DNA of 64,000 bases, taken from positions 310,001-374,000 of the forward strand of contig JAHLMK010000018.1 of NCBI GenBank assembly GCA_019915135.1. The letters are read 5' to 3'. The stretch is from Strobilurus pachycystidiatus (lineage: Eukaryota; Basidiomycota; Agaricomycetes; Agaricales; Physalacriaceae). Shown piece after piece: positions 18,951-30,745 of this stretch; position 1 is the first letter of the stretch, and every line of letters begins with the position of its first letter. Made by a program: the position numbers and the translations under genes. The notes under the pieces are model-generated. The model saw only the letters and a program-made list of their open reading frames with translations. It was not told the origin of the DNA and did not search any database.

Positions 18951-20839
18951 AGTCATTCGAGCGACCGCCTGAGATCCCGACTCTCAGGATCCCCTTTCCA
19001 TCCCGTGTGAACGGAACGTGGTCTCCTCGTCACGCTTCCGCCACAGGCGGCAAATTGAAACTCCGCTGATTCCCATATAAAATTGGTGAGTGTGAGTCCC
19101 CACTTTGACCCAAGCTGCATGAAGTCAGAATTATGATAAATCGTGACGGAAACTTTCGGTATGAGGGAGGCACGAGACGCAAAGTACAGCCTTTGGGCAG
19201 CCTCGAATTTGTACCAGATACAGCAACGAAAGCATGGCAGCGACTTCTAAAGAGTAAAGGAAGTCGACTCTCATGTTTCCATCCCAGCCGCTATTACGCT
19301 ATGCACTAGACAATGATTTTCGGAGCTCCAGATCTGGCATACGCGCTTCACGTAGACATTATCCGTTGAGCGCGAGCATTGGGTCACTGGTAGTAAGAAG
19401 CCAAGGACACTTCGAAATTCGAATCGTCGAGTCAGCATGTGATCGCATCTTATCTACCAGATCAATGTCATGCACTCACACCGCCGAAGTCGGTGTTTCC
19501 GTCTGTCGGGTATACTGTTGAACACGTGTGAGAACAGAGGACCTGTGCGCACGTCGGAATTGAGGAGTTAAAGGCGGTTGTATATCTTCTTCGACATTTT
19601 TACGAAAATTCATTGAGAATTGCCCACATTTCTTGCAATATAAACGCTTTGAACCACAATCAAGGACACATGAATGCATATATATCGGGATACCACAGCT
19701 ATTGAGGAGGATTTTCGGGTACAATATACGAATGATGGTCTCTTCGGGGAAACAACAGCGAGTATCACATGTATTCATTAGCAGAGTACAGGTGTTATCT
19801 ACATCTTTCTAGGAAATATCTGATGTTATAGCTTGTATACCGCAGATGTAAAACCAGCTCCCACATCGCGGCCGCTGGTACGACGCTCAGCGCTCAGCGC
19901 CCAGCGGCCCAGTCCCGTCAGTTTGAGTTGTGACTCGGCCTGAGGAGTTTACCTTCGACACTTTCGGCATGCTTTCACTCACCGTCGTTGTTCTGGATGC
20001 GCAATATTGTGAGCACGTCCTCGGTCATGGATGATGTGACATTGGCCATGTATCTATTGACTCATCACAACGGCCTCCCTCTGAATGCAGCACCTCCGTC
20101 AACCGTGTCCTCCGCGTCAACTTCATGTTTCGCCGCGTCGTCTTTGTCGCTCTGGGATTGCACCCTGCTTATTCGAGAAGCGGGAACCTTTGGGTCTGTT
20201 GCGGACCGCCGGCGCCATTATCCGCAAGACGTTCGGGGGCCCATCATCGAGTGGGAGTAAGATTTCGGGCGGCGTGACCAGGTGCAGCAGGCGGTGCCGA
20301 CTCCGCCTGGCTCGAAGCATCGGTTCAACACGACTGGGCTGCTGCAGATGTCATCAGATCCGCGCGGACGTTACAAGGAGCTGACCTTGGGCACGTGAAG
20401 TCTCATTGACCAGCTTCGCCCAGTCCGTGAAAAATTTCCCGGAGCTTAGATATAAGTGAGTAACGAGTCGGTAATGATTGGGGACGATGATGAGACGGCG
20501 TCGCTCCAAAGGCATCAGAGCAACTCCAACTCTCACACTCCTGGTGCTTGACGTCCCGAGTGCCAGTGCCGAACTGAAGAACGCCTTCTTTGCCTGCTAT
20601 TGCTACCATGAGGTCCCAGTACCATGTTGTTCGATTTTATGTTGTTCGATTTTATGTGGAGATTGTACAGGGAAGGCATTACTTTGGTTCAAGTATCAGT
20701 CAAGTCAATCACGTCAGCTTCAGCGTTTGTGGTGCCACCTTCCTTTGGCCTGTAGATAGCTCGTGCGTGTCTGTAACAGGCACGACGCTTCACAGATCGA
20801 GTATCAAACGCAATGCACCAGTCAGCGCTGTGTTTAGGA
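18951..20839. other. long stretch without a supported gene
   Basis: Only short unlinked open frames (up to 106 codons) are present. A frame at about 19997-20260 on plus (MRNIVSTSSVMDDV..., then LLTHHNGLPLNAAPPS) could be a decayed exon but has no recognisable domain. A duplicated phrase, ttgttcgattttatg, occurs twice in tandem near 20625-20654. Otherwise nothing is seen. Confidence 0.4.
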
Positions 20840-21469
20840 CTACAGAAGGTAAAATGAACATGAGCTCGTCACAATGGAACAGGATGATACGAACACAAAA
20901 CTGTTGGTGAAACGTCGACGCGACTTGGAGAGGTCAAAGTCATTGGCACCATGAGCAGCGTTTTGCCATTCCTTGTCTGATTCATAGACCTTTGAGAGTT
21001 TACTCGTGTTGAAGCGGTGCACACGATAGGACATGGAGGAAGGGTATTTATCCGCGGTTCGAAATTCGCCTCTCTCAAGGCGGTACAGTGCTGCCTGTGT
21101 ATCCGCCTCAATGACAGCGACGTAAATAAATGACTGGCAACGCACTGCCATGACATCCGCATCAGGCTCTCCAAATCCGCAGGCCACCCAGTAACGGTCG
21201 AAATCGTGAATGAAGCTTCCAATATCCTTTTTGCCTTGGATGGCTTCATGGTAAAAGCACTGCACAACATCCAGCGCATCCAATCCGTCTTGCCCGAAAG
21301 TCACAGAAATGTAAGCGGCAAAGTCTCGCTTGTCCGCCGGTATATTTTGTTGTCGAAGCAGGATACGTCCTGCCTCAAGTTGCGAGGGAGAAAATTCCCC
21401 TCGTCCGGATAGCCACCGCGTTGCATTCGTTGATAGATGCGTAGGGAGAGCGCGCCCCATCGTTAACAA
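20840..21469 (-). CDS. hypothetical ORF, possible exon or gene relic (209 aa)
   Basis: An open frame of 209 codons on minus without an intron. The central part (FAAYISVTFGQDGLDALDVV, then GSFIHDFDRYWVACGFGEPD, then ADTQAALYRLERGEFR) has the composition of a folded, mixed alpha/beta protein and is unlikely to be random. The C-terminal tail (SSCSIVTSSCSFYLL) looks like read-through of noncoding sequence. No family is recognised. It may be a single exon of a larger gene or a truncated copy. It lies between the transposon block and a row of degraded host genes, which makes a relic more likely than an active gene. Confidence 0.35.
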   Translation of the reverse strand: MLTMGRALPTHLSTNATRWLSGRGEFSPSQLEAGRILLRQQNIPADKRDFAAYISVTFGQDGLDALDVVQCFYHEAIQGKKDIGSFIHDFDRYWVACGFGEPDADVMAVRCQSFIYVAVIEADTQAALYRLERGEFRTADKYPSSMSYRVHRFNTSKLSKVYESDKEWQNAAHGANDFDLSKSRRRFTNSFVFVSSCSIVTSSCSFYLL

Positions 21470-21619
21470 GAGACCTGTGATGGGCGGAAAGAAACGATGA
21501 AATTGATCACGAACTTGAGCAAGTCATGACGTTGACGTGTTCGTTCCAAAGCCGGCCAAATACTTGTCGGCGAAAACGTTCAACGTCTCCCTTCCACCGT
21601 TGCCCGTTGAACGGGGCTA

Positions 21620-23240
21620 CCTCGACTCGTGCCCGTTGTGCAGGCTGCAGCTGCCCTCTTTACCTCGGACGATGCCGAGGACCCATTTGCATCACAGGGT
21701 GCAGAGCCAGCTCCTCAAAACCACGAACACGGCGGCGCGAAGGAAAGCGTGGACAACTCGACATTCTTTTTCGACGGACATCCAAATGCCGAACCGCCTT
21801 CGACAGCGGCGGGGCCCGAAAGCGTCGGGCGCCCATACACGGAGCGGGGCACATCTTACTCTTACACCCCCACGGCGCACAATGCAGGCTACCAGCAGAA
21901 TTATCAACCGCGCACTAATGTGACTGAACAGCAGGTGCCGGCAGGTGGGCGTCCTCTCCGCTGCTCCGCGACGAGGAATGAGCTCATGATTCGGTTTTGC
22001 CTCAGCCTTGAACAGTGCACAGAGCGTCGAGCGACATGACCTGAAAGACTCATACGATCGTGTCCTCGATGCCCAGTTATGTCCCAGCCACGCAGCCGGT
22101 CCATATCGCAGCGTATACGCCCTCCCAGTATAAATATACGCCTGCACCTGCCGCCCCTCAATCACCGTACAATTACGCGCCAGCCACGCCAGCCTATAGC
22201 GCAGCTTCCCATACACCGCCTGCTCCTGCCTTGCCGGTACAGCCAAGTGTGCCTGTGGTATCGAAACCAAGTGCTCCGCTAAGTCGGCCAAAGGTCTCAA
22301 ACGCGTACGATCCGCCGTTCTCGGTTGTTCCCTCCCGGCGTGCTGTCTCACAGGTCAGCATCCGATGTATAACTCGTACACGCCGAGCTCGCCTCCGCCT
22401 CCGCTACGCCGCTTCCCTCACTGGGCCCAGGTGCACAACAATCCGCCTATCAATCCACTGCTTCAACGTTCCCCCCCCCCCCCCCCCATACGGTCAACCG
22501 GTTGCCTAAGGCCTCCATCCAGCGCATCGAGTCTCAGTGCACTCCATCCGCTGCACGTCCGCCTTCGAGCACGTCCGGCTTCGCGTATCCCCCTCCCGCG
22601 CGTCCTCCTTCAAGCACATCTTCGTTCAGCTCACCACCGCCTCTGCCTCTACCACCCTCGAGCACTTCTAGTGTCTCATATCCGTCGTCTTGTCAGCCTC
22701 CAGACAACACTGCTCATCCTCCTCCTCGTCCGCCTTCTTCCACTTCGGGTTTTATTGCTCACTATCAACACGGACATCCCCAGAGACCTCCTTCCAGTGC
22801 TTCGAACTCCGCCCAGGCGTATCCTGGACGTTCTCCCGCCAGCGCATTCAATTACAGCACTGGCCGGTATCAACCTCCTTTGCCGCCACCGACTTCAGCC
22901 GTCGGTCAACCTCCTCGCCCTCCCTCAACTGCCTCTAATTTCAGTCAACCACCTCGCCCTCCATCCAGTACTGGCAGCCATTACAGCTATTCCACCAACA
23001 CATCTTCACCACCCTTCTCCAAAGAGAAGACTACGGGCGTCGATGCGTACACGTCTCATGAGGCACCGAACACGTAGCACTGCTCATGTTTCTCAGCCCC
23101 CACCTTCATCTACTGGTCATAGTTACCGACCGTCTTCCTCTGCCAGTATGGGACAGGCGACCTCGCCACCTTCGGAGCAGCCGTCAGCGAGCGACAGATA
23201 CCGTCCTGCGTCTGGTGCGTCGAAGGCCAATATGTTCTCT
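21620..23240 (+). pseudogene. Sec16-like N-terminal/linker fragment, broken
   Basis: Pieces in different frames together resemble the disordered N-terminal half of fungal Sec16, the ER exit-site scaffold for COPII vesicles. Frame one (about 21629-21990) has ALFTSDDAEDPFASQG and a Tyr-rich stretch. Frame two (about 22060-22320) has repeated YTP/YAPATPAYS units and ends in PLSRPKVSNAYDPPF, a phrase I associate with mushroom Sec16. Frame three (about 22502-23077) is a Pro/Ser/Thr-rich run with repeated RPPSSTS motifs. A homopolymeric C run (about 22471-22487) separates the last two. The conserved Sec16 central domain is absent. Several frame changes without splice sites point to a pseudogene. 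The assignment is by memory of low-complexity sequence and is therefore moderate. Confidence 0.4.
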
Positions 23241-23339
23241 TTACAAGCTCTGCACGATTTAGTAGCTACCCTCCTTTTTTTGCGGCCTCCTTGACATCTT
23301 CATCCCTCCACACAACCAAAAACGATCCTGAGTTGCGCC

Positions 23340-24350
23340 ATGGCGCGCCAAAACAGTCTCGGACATAGCACGGGACGAGGACATGATTTTACAGGACCTT
23401 TGGCCTTCAGTCGCGACTCGCTCTCACGAAAGAGCATCATGCGGAGCCCCAGGTTTTTGCAGACCATTATCATCCTTGTCCTTGGTCCACCTCTCACCAT
23501 GGGGAAAGATCTGACTACCAGCCGACAGCGATCAACATCCGTGTCAACCGCCCTCGTCGACGGACTGGTAGGATGCTCAAGGCCGCGTTGTTACTTGCTA
23601 CCGCGGCGCTGCTGTCCTCGCTCGACAAACTACATCTCAGCGCTTCACGACCGGTAACCAAAAACCCTGCAGAGAAATGGACGGACGACACCCAAGATTT
23701 CCCCTACCCACACGTTTTGGAGTACGACGTACAGGAGGGTACTTCGCTTCGTCTCGACATACATCCCACTACCGGCGACATTCTTTTCGACATGATTGGC
23801 GATATCTATTGTATTGCCGCCAGCAAATCATGATACGTTGGCCGTCGCCCACCCCGTTTTGACGGGCATACCTTTCGACACCGACCCTTGTTTCTCTCCA
23901 AAGGGTGACCGGATAATCTTTGAGAGTGACGCTGGCCTTGGTTTCGAGAATATTTGGGTCACCGATTGGGCAGGCTGCAGCGCCATGGACACCGAAAATG
24001 TTCGGAACTCTGGTGTGTCTATTTCTCATTACTTGCGAGTAAACTCTAATGACAATGATCTAGCCCAGCGCGTTACAAATGAGACCTATCACTACTTGGC
24101 CGAAGCTCACTTCCATTTATCTGGAGAGAAAGTCATTGCGACCAAGTCTACGGAAGCTTGGGAGTACACTGTCCCATCTCCGGGTTCCGACCACAAAGTC
24201 TCTGTCGGCGACGATTCTCGTATCATCGCCCTGTCGGCGACGACTCTCGTATCATCGCCCTGTCGGCGACGACTCGTATCATCGCCGGTATTCCCATGGG
24301 TTCCAAGCAGACTATATATACCCCGTCTTCTCCTACAACAAAGGTCTTAG
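23340..24350 (+). pseudogene. TolB/WD-like propeller N-terminus of a membrane-anchored amidohydrolase-type protein, broken
   Basis: A hydrophobic anchor (MLKAALLLATAALLSSLDKL, from 23573) is followed by EKWTDDTQDFPYPHVLEYDV. Next comes a TolB-like repeat: EGTSLRLDIHPTTGDILFDM then IGDIYCI, and in a second frame from about 23827 DTDPCFSPKGDRIIFESDAG then ENIWVTDWAG. The phrase 'sLDvsPdG..ivFdllGDIY' followed by 'dPrfSPdG..iaF.SDrgG.eNiWv' is typical of the propeller half of secreted or membrane amidohydrolases of the TolB/tricorn type. The catalytic metal-binding hydrolase half is missing. A frame change near 23833 and a 29-bp tandem repeat whose units are not multiples of three at 24202-24286 destroy the reading frame. 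Confidence 0.5.
24202..24286 (+). repeat. tandem repeat, 29-bp unit, three copies
   Basis: Units start with CTGTCGGCGACGA and end with CGTATCATCGCC: 24202-24230 (29 bp), 24231-24259 (29 bp) and 24260-24286 (27 bp). Unit lengths are not multiples of three, so the repeat shifts the frame of the TolB-like relic it sits in. Confidence 0.85.
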
Positions 24351-24443
24351 ATGTAATGATACGGATACTTACGCTCAAAGAAACAGCACCGACATCATCG
24401 TCAAATACAGTCATACTAACAGCGCCGACGCGGCGCCATCAAG

Positions 24444-24830
24444 TCATTCGCTAGATGTAGATCTCACACTGGCGGTCTTTCCAGACGTCACCTGCTCTTG
24501 GTACTTGTTGGCTCGGGAAGACTGTCCTGGCGTCCAGAGCGGTGCGGGCATGATGACCTTGCGTTGTCCGACGCGATGAACTCGACATATCGTCGCCCTG
24601 ACCGAATGAGGTTTCCTGGAAGAAGTCATGTTTGGAGTGAATCAAGACTAGGCGTGTATTATTATGTAGTGGATCAGCACAAAAGAGGCAACTCACAATT
24701 GGAATAATTGAGCAGGTCGAGGAACCGATTGCGAAGAGGATCAGGTGGCGAAGGGCAAACAATGAAACATTCACGTTTGATACGTTTGATAACGATCCGA
24801 TGTGTCATTCTTTTCCTTGAATAACCCGCC
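24444..24830 (-). repeat. diverged copy of a sequence also found at about 52.8-53.0 kb
   Basis: On minus this segment reads NRFLDLLNYSNC, an intron-like gap, then MTSSRKPHS. The segment at 52.8-53.0 kb reads LVLLDMLNYPYC, a gap of similar size, then MTSSKRPQL. The DNA around CTCAATTATYC and CATGACTTCTTCCA is nearly the same in both. This copy stops after about 60 codons, whereas the other continues as a multi-exon gene, so this one is probably a truncated relic. Confidence 0.5.
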
Positions 24831-24889
24831 GTCGCCATGGCCGCGCCAAAGACCGACCTGCGCGAGGTCGACCTCGGCCTACCCACTCC

Positions 24890-25847
24890 AACGGCAACTT
24901 GCGACCCTCACTCTAACCCGTCTCTGTCTCGCTCGCAGACGCTACTACGTGTGGACCTCTGATTTGCAGTGAACTTTGACGTCGACCACAGCCCCGTGCT
25001 GGACAGCTTGTTCACGCCGATTTTGTTACTGTCAACTTGGTGGAAAACATGTGCGTCCAGCTCAGTTCTGATTGAACGCTGACTGACCACTTGTCACACA
25101 GCCATTCGTTCTGAATACGAGAGGCGCAAGGGAGCTTTATCTATGGCTTTGCACACGCGCAGTGAAGAGATGCCCTTTGACAAGCGGATACCGTCAGGTG
25201 TGTATTACCACCCCATCCAACTTCATCCCTGATGTGTCGAGCCATTTTTTCCAGCTCTCTCAAACAAACGACAGCCAGCAGCTGACGAACGGTTTGTACT
25301 TGTCGGGAAAAATATAATTCCACCACTCATGTACGGATCTTGCTTCGCCTCTTTCTTGTCTTCCACAGGCGCCCAGAGCCATGTCAATTGCCTTCGCGTC
25401 GTTAGAATAGATCGAGTATAGTTGCGTGGCTCTCCGCAACGTCAATCGGGTCTCGGGTCTCATGGATAATACGGCAAGTCGTCGTTTCTAAGATGTTATT
25501 ACTTAGTGCGCGCAGTCGTAGTACCCAATGCAATTATCTGTGAGTGATGTTCATAGTGATCCACGTACTATGTACAAGTGGAGCCGCAACGGCAATTCTG
25601 GTAACCTGAGTCAGACCAAAGCCGATGGTCTTCGCGGCTGAAATTCCGGGAAGAGCTCATTCAACCTGTTACGACAGGACAATGGTAATTGTTCTCAGTT
25701 TATTGTCGTTGCCTCTCTCATCACCATCAGTTACTCTAGTCAGATGAGGACCAAGCTGTGAGCGTCACAGGACAATAAGGCTCTCGATCTATTGTGTAAG
25801 AGTGTTATAAGCGTAGTCAATGCCCTATCTGCACCCAACAACAACAC
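24890..25847. other. intergenic stretch before the NTase/RING gene
   Basis: Only short unlinked frames occur here. Nothing recognisable was found. The last few hundred bases presumably contain the promoter of the gene starting at 25848. Confidence 0.4.
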
Positions 25848-27852
25848 ATGGCTCGAAACTCCCCAGACTACTTTCTCTATCAGCTTCGAGCAGGTGTACA
25901 TCTCGACACTGTACGCTTGGGGGCTAGCAAAAACGAAGTTGAACTTCGTTACTTGTATGCTCACGATAGGTCCAATGGCCGGCTTCGCGATCCTTATATT
26001 GGCCTAGTCGATGTCTTCGATGCAGGCGCCGAAACCTTTGCTACACACGCTCGTGTCATTCCAGAAGGGGAGGAGGACCTAGCTAAAGTTGTTATGCCCC
26101 TCTCCCCAGAGCAACGTCGAGTCGATGGCACCCCCTCAGTTGTCTCCAGCCTGGACATATTTAGGCGAAACTGGCAAATTTTCTCTCAGTCTTCCTTATC
26201 CGAACTAGAGTGGAGCAATATAGTTGTTGCTGGGGGGAGCATACTGGCCTGTCTTACGCCGCTCCCATCTCCAGCCACAGCTAGCCTGGGCGCTGCTCTC
26301 AAATATTACAACCAGAAACCCTACGCTGCATCGGACATTGACATCTTCCTCTGGGGCTTGACTCCTGCACAGGCCGAAGCCAAGATTAGAACCATCTATG
26401 ATGGGGTTCGTAAATCCGTGTTGTGGCCTTGTACTTGTGTACGCACCAAAAACACAATCTCCATACACTGTGCGTTTTACTTGTATATTCTGATAGCCTT
26501 TCTAACGGTGCAGCAGCGCAATACCCTCACCGCCCAATTCAGATTGTCCTACGGCTCTACCAATCCGTTAGTGAAATTTTGACAGGGTTTGACGTTGATG
26601 CCCCCTGCTGTGCATATGATGGTCACCGCGTCTGGGCCAGCCCTCGTGCTCTGATCGCTATGATGCAGCAAGCGAACACTGTAGATATGACCCGACGCTC
26701 CCCATCCTATGAGGCTCGCCTTGCTAAATACTGCAAGCGCGGCTTTGAGGTTCATGTCCCAACATTAAATCGAGACCAAATTGATCCTATGGTAAGCTCG
26801 TTTCCCTCAAGTATAGAATCTCGAACTCATTCATGGAATAGATCTACAGGATGCCTGTGAATCTCCTAAAGGGACTTGCGCGCTTGTTAGTTCTTGAAAA
26901 ACACAAGGGCCGCGTTCATGAAGAGTCTTATCATATAAATAACTATGAGACGACTTTTCTTCAGATCCCATATGGGCCCGGCTGGTGCGCAAGCAGCGTT
27001 ACAAAGTATATCTTGAAATTTGATTCAGCTTTGAATTGTAAGTTTGCCATTATGGGATTAAACACCAGCTAATATTACACGCTTTTTAGCTCCTTTCAAT
27101 CCGAGAAACCAAGGGAGAAGATTGCACCGGCATCTCGCCTTCAGTGGCACTGTCGAGGAATGTCTGAATGATATATGCGGGGTACGTTGAATCTAATCTA
27201 TCTCTATGAGTTTAATTCAGCCAAAATAGGATTGCCCAGAGCCAAGGTCTTTGGGAGAAATTGAACTCCAGCAGGAGGAGGACAAGTGTTACGTTCGCGG
27301 CCGGCTTGTGTGAGTTACTCTTTACCGTCTCTTCTTATCTGACTCGTATATACAAGCTTCATCGAAGAGGACCCTGGGCGTCAGCTCATGACCGGAAGCT
27401 TCAATCCCATCGATATTGATGACTGGAGCGATCAAGCGTACCTCACAGAGGCCAAGATGGCCAAAATGGGAAGCGAAATCATCTCTAAACTTGGGAAGGA
27501 CATCACATGTATCATCTGTGCTCAGAAAATATGGTATCCCTACACGTGCGTGGTCCACTTTCATAAATCATTACTTCGCTAATGGGCTGACAGACTGACG
27601 GAATGCGGTCATACCTTCTGCCAGTCCTGTCTTCATGAGTGGTTCAAGACAGTCATTAATGAGTGGGAATGCGAGTGGCAAGAAGCTGGAGATTCGCGTC
27701 CTCTTTCCTGCCCAACATGTCGTCGAAAGGTGGCGAGACGTCCTGTGATCAATTTTTCCCTGAGGCGTATAGTGGAAGCAGTATGTGCTGTTATGGGGGA
27801 AAGCCGTCCAAATGAGTCAATTGACGAAGAGTGGCCGGAAAGGCTTGTATGA
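25848..27852 (+). CDS. nucleotidyltransferase-like domain fused to a C-terminal RING finger (570 aa)
   Basis: Seven exons (25848-26469, 26517-26791, 26842-27037, 27090-27181, 27230-27309, 27357-27545, 27594-27852) join in frame over short GT-AG introns of 47-52 bp, giving 570 residues. Residues 125-330 resemble a Pol-beta-type nucleotidyltransferase fold: VVAGGSILACL (GGS at 129-131), then AASDIDIFLWG (D163, D165). The third strand, RPIQIVLRLYQS, lacks the usual acidic residue, so catalysis is doubtful. A conserved block follows (GFDVDAPCCAYDGHRVW, then RRSPSYEARLAKYCKRGF) that I recall from a widespread eukaryotic and giant-virus family. The C-terminus is a C3HC4 RING: C473/C476, C489/H491, C494/C497, C524/C527, which would make it a ubiquitin ligase. 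An intact frame through seven exons indicates a functional gene. Confidence 0.75.
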
Positions 27853-29179
27853 GAAAAGACGTCTCGGCTCAGATTTTTTGTAGATAATTCGAAGAAAGTT
27901 GATCTTTGTCGAGCGATAGTAACACCGTGACGACAGCGTGGAGACACGTTCAGCATACACTTGCGTAGGTTATATTCGTACAGAAGATCACGTCGTCAAA
28001 GTACTTGTCGGGCCATTCACTACTGCTGTAAAGCTCCAACTGCGATCTTCCTGTGCACCGCCGTTAGAAAGGTCGGCCGGAGTCCACTTGTGTAGTTTGA
28101 TACCGAGACTCTTTGAATACCTAGACTCTTTGAAGGACTCTCTGCTCTAACGTTTACAGTAGTTCGGGGTCTTGACGCCAAGAAACACACCTAGGTAGTA
28201 TTGTCGCCGTCCCGCATCTGGGCTAGCTGCATACTCCAGAAAAACAAGCTATGCATGCGCTGTATCGAGATCAATCAGATCTAGATGGACCAACTTGAGT
28301 AGAGATGGCAGCATGTACCGCAGCGGCACAGATATCTAAACCTGCAGTCGGTACCGTCGATGCGCTGCAAATAATAAGCGAATATGTCAAGTTGGCTTAC
28401 CGGGGATTTATCATCGTTCCCGAGAGGCGTCAGACGCTTGGAGACCTTCGCCCATACCAACTTGACCGCCGCCGTCAACCTGGGGTGAGACGTTGTTGCA
28501 AACGACTGTGGCAATTGGACGGAGCCTGCCCCGGAGTCATACATCACAGGGAGAAGATCGTTCTTGAATTTAACATCGCGTTTCCGGTCAGGAAGACAAG
28601 ATCGTTGAATTTATGGATGGTCTTGCCGGTTGGTTTCTTGACAACCTCGTTGCGTCCGTAAGCGAGCTGGTAACGTCCGTTGGCGACGGCTACAGACGAC
28701 TGAAGCAAGATCAATTCAATGCAGACAAGCTCAAGATCAGGACAAGCCACGACACTCGGACCCTTCGTCAATTCCTTCTTGATGGTTGACGACGTCGACG
28801 AGCCTTCCAATTCTTTCCTATAAACTAGAGCACAAGATTGATCTGTGCTCGCTCCAGAAAGACTGGGATGGACTCACAGTCACAACAGAGCAGAGCTGTT
28901 GCTGTCGTCAACACCGACAATCTGGTTCTGTGATACCTCAAATGATTGAGAGGTGCTTAATCTAGAAGGAAGAGGAAATGCCGTACATGCATGGAAAGTT
29001 CCATCTATTTGACGCGACAGCACGCCGAATGGTAACGAGGCTGGATTGGCTTGTCTGGTGGGGCGGAATGGATGTACATGGTTGGTGGAAGTCTATTAGA
29101 TGATCCGCGCTCAAGTAAGTTGGACTTGGCCCACCACGCGCCAGAAAATTGGACAAAGGTTCAGTTTACGCAACTACAG
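27853..29179. other. stretch with unassigned open frames
   Basis: A minus-strand frame at 28544-28810 contains QLAYGRNEVVKKPTGKTIHK followed by NDLVFLTGNAMLNSRTIFSL, which looks like real but unidentified coding sequence, perhaps a relic of a neighbouring broken gene. The rest shows no supported gene. Confidence 0.35.
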
Positions 29180-30420
29180 GGAATCAAGGGAGGCTTACCT
29201 TTTTGAACCAGACCTCGAATGAAGAATCGAGCAGAGGAATGAACGGAGCTGGCTTTCGGCCGGGACGCTGCGAGATGGCAAGGAAGAATGTAGCATCCTC
29301 AGAAGCGATGGGCTGTTCAGTCGCCGCAGCGGAGAAGAACGAGGAAAGGAAAGTCGAAGGCTCGTCGAGAGACGGCTTGGTCTCCTCGGAGAAGGCGCTC
29401 TTCAACGCGTCACAACCAGTCACCAGTCAGGTTCCTCAAGGAGGATCGGCCCATAGCCTCTATAGGGAACGAACATGAGGCGGACAAGGCGAAGAGCAAC
29501 CTCTTCGTAGGTCATGTCCCTCAGAGCACGAGCAACAGAACCATCCTTCTTCCATCCAAACCAAGGCTTGTTGAAGTCCTTGTTGAGCTTCGCGATGACC
29601 TCGTCACGTTCAACCACGCCTGGCCCTTCTCCTTGGGCAGGCCAAAGATCGTCGAGTCGAACTCCTTCCACAGTTTGACGGCGCGCGTAGCGACCTTGTG
29701 GATGGGCTCACCGAGCTCAGAACGGACAGTGAGAATGCCTCCAGTGGGCTGGGTGTAGGTGTCTCCCCACTGCTACGCGCCGATAACAGCGATGGGAGAG
29801 CTGGTGTGGCGGATGCCGTCGACAGATCGGACCGGCAGAGCGAATTCGAAGATGAGCGATGCGTCAATACGCATACCTGCTCTTCACCAATGCGGGAGCA
29901 TACTCCTTGCCCCACCAAGCCTCGTTCTTGACTGAAGTCGAGTTGTACAGCCCGGCATCGCCTTTTGGCGCGATCACCAACCACAATGACGCGAACGCCT
30001 CTGCCATCGAGGTTGCGAGCGGTGAGAGGACCGATACCACGGAGACCACCAGGACCGAAGTCAACAGCGCGGGTGGCCGACTCGGGGAAGTCAATCGCCT
30101 TGGTAAAGTGGATTGGCGCAGTGAAAATTTGGTCGCACAGCGAGCGTGTGACGGAGGTGGTCAGATCTAGAGTTTGCCAGTCAGACCCTGGAAAAACTGG
30201 TCAGCCAAGGCATCAATCGAAAAGTGACGCGTAGAAATACAGGAACCTGCAACTCTGAGGATGGCCACCCGGCCAGGTCCTTGGTGACGATCTCGGTCGC
30301 ACCTTTGACGTAGTCGCTGTGGTCGACAGCGAGGAAACGAGTTCAAAGAACTGTCCCCCTGTCCATGTCGGGCCGCATGGGCCGGAAACTTTTCTTCGGA
30401 AAGCTCACACCCCCCAGACA
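29180..30420 (-). pseudogene. fatty acid synthase fragment (acyltransferase end, enoyl reductase and following region), frameshifted
   Basis: Minus-strand pieces in several frames match the beta half of fungal type I fatty acid synthase. From upstream to downstream they are LTTSVTRSLCDQIFTAPIHF and ATRAVDFGPGGLRGIGPLTA with ARNLDGRGVRVIVVGDR (acyltransferase end, about 30180-29960); PTGGILTVRSELGEPIHKV and RAVKLWKEFDSTIFGLPKEK (about 29745-29620); DEVIAKLNKDFNKPWFGWKK and DMTYEEVALRLVRLMFVPY (about 29610-29470); and AISQRPGRKPAPFIPLLDSS with FEVWFKK (about 29290-29195). In the intact enzyme these belong to one continuous chain; here whole sections are missing between them and the frame changes repeatedly. 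It is a relic. A second fragment of the same enzyme lies at 47.4-50.7 kb on the opposite strand. Confidence 0.8.
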
Positions 30421-30432
30421 CCCCCAGTCAGC

Positions 30433-30745
30433 GACCTCGATGACCGTGACGGCGACGACGGAGAGGCCTTCGGAGAGCCTATGTCCTCTTCCCGCGGACA
30501 CCTGTCCTACGTTCTAGCTGACAACCGGTCCCCCGGCTGTTTGGCTGACGTCGCGGCGCTCTGGCTCAACCTTTTACTTGGGGAACCCATGCTTCCAACG
30601 CTGTCGAGATCCTGTTTTGTACGTGCAGTCTGTCCTGGCTGGTGGCTCTGGGAGGTCCTCGACGAAGAGGATTGCGGCTGTCTCAGCCCCTCCCTGGCCT
30701 CCAGTTCTTTGAAAATCTAAGTCTACCCTTTACTGACACTTTACT
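30433..30745 (+). repeat. diverged dispersed repeat, copy 1 (partner at 54.4-54.7 kb)
   Basis: The segment shares phrases with 54440-54715 in the same order and orientation: CGGCGACSRCG, then MACCTGTCCTACG or its close match, then CCCGGCT...GCTGACGTC, then CTCTGGGAGGTCCTCG and AAGAGGATTGCGGC, then CCCTCCCTGG. Translated, both give ALGGPR-RGLR---PLPGL, so an old coding sequence is likely. Neither copy has a long open frame now. Confidence 0.65.

Noticed and set aside
22365..23294. 309-codon plus frame in the Pro-rich region
   Set aside because: It is out of frame with the RPPSSTS-type repeat and consists of Arg/Leu/His-rich shadow sequence (RLRARPASRIPLPRVLLQAH).
24202..24286. CRISPR-like array
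   Set aside because: The repeat units are directly adjacent with no spacers, and the genome is eukaryotic.
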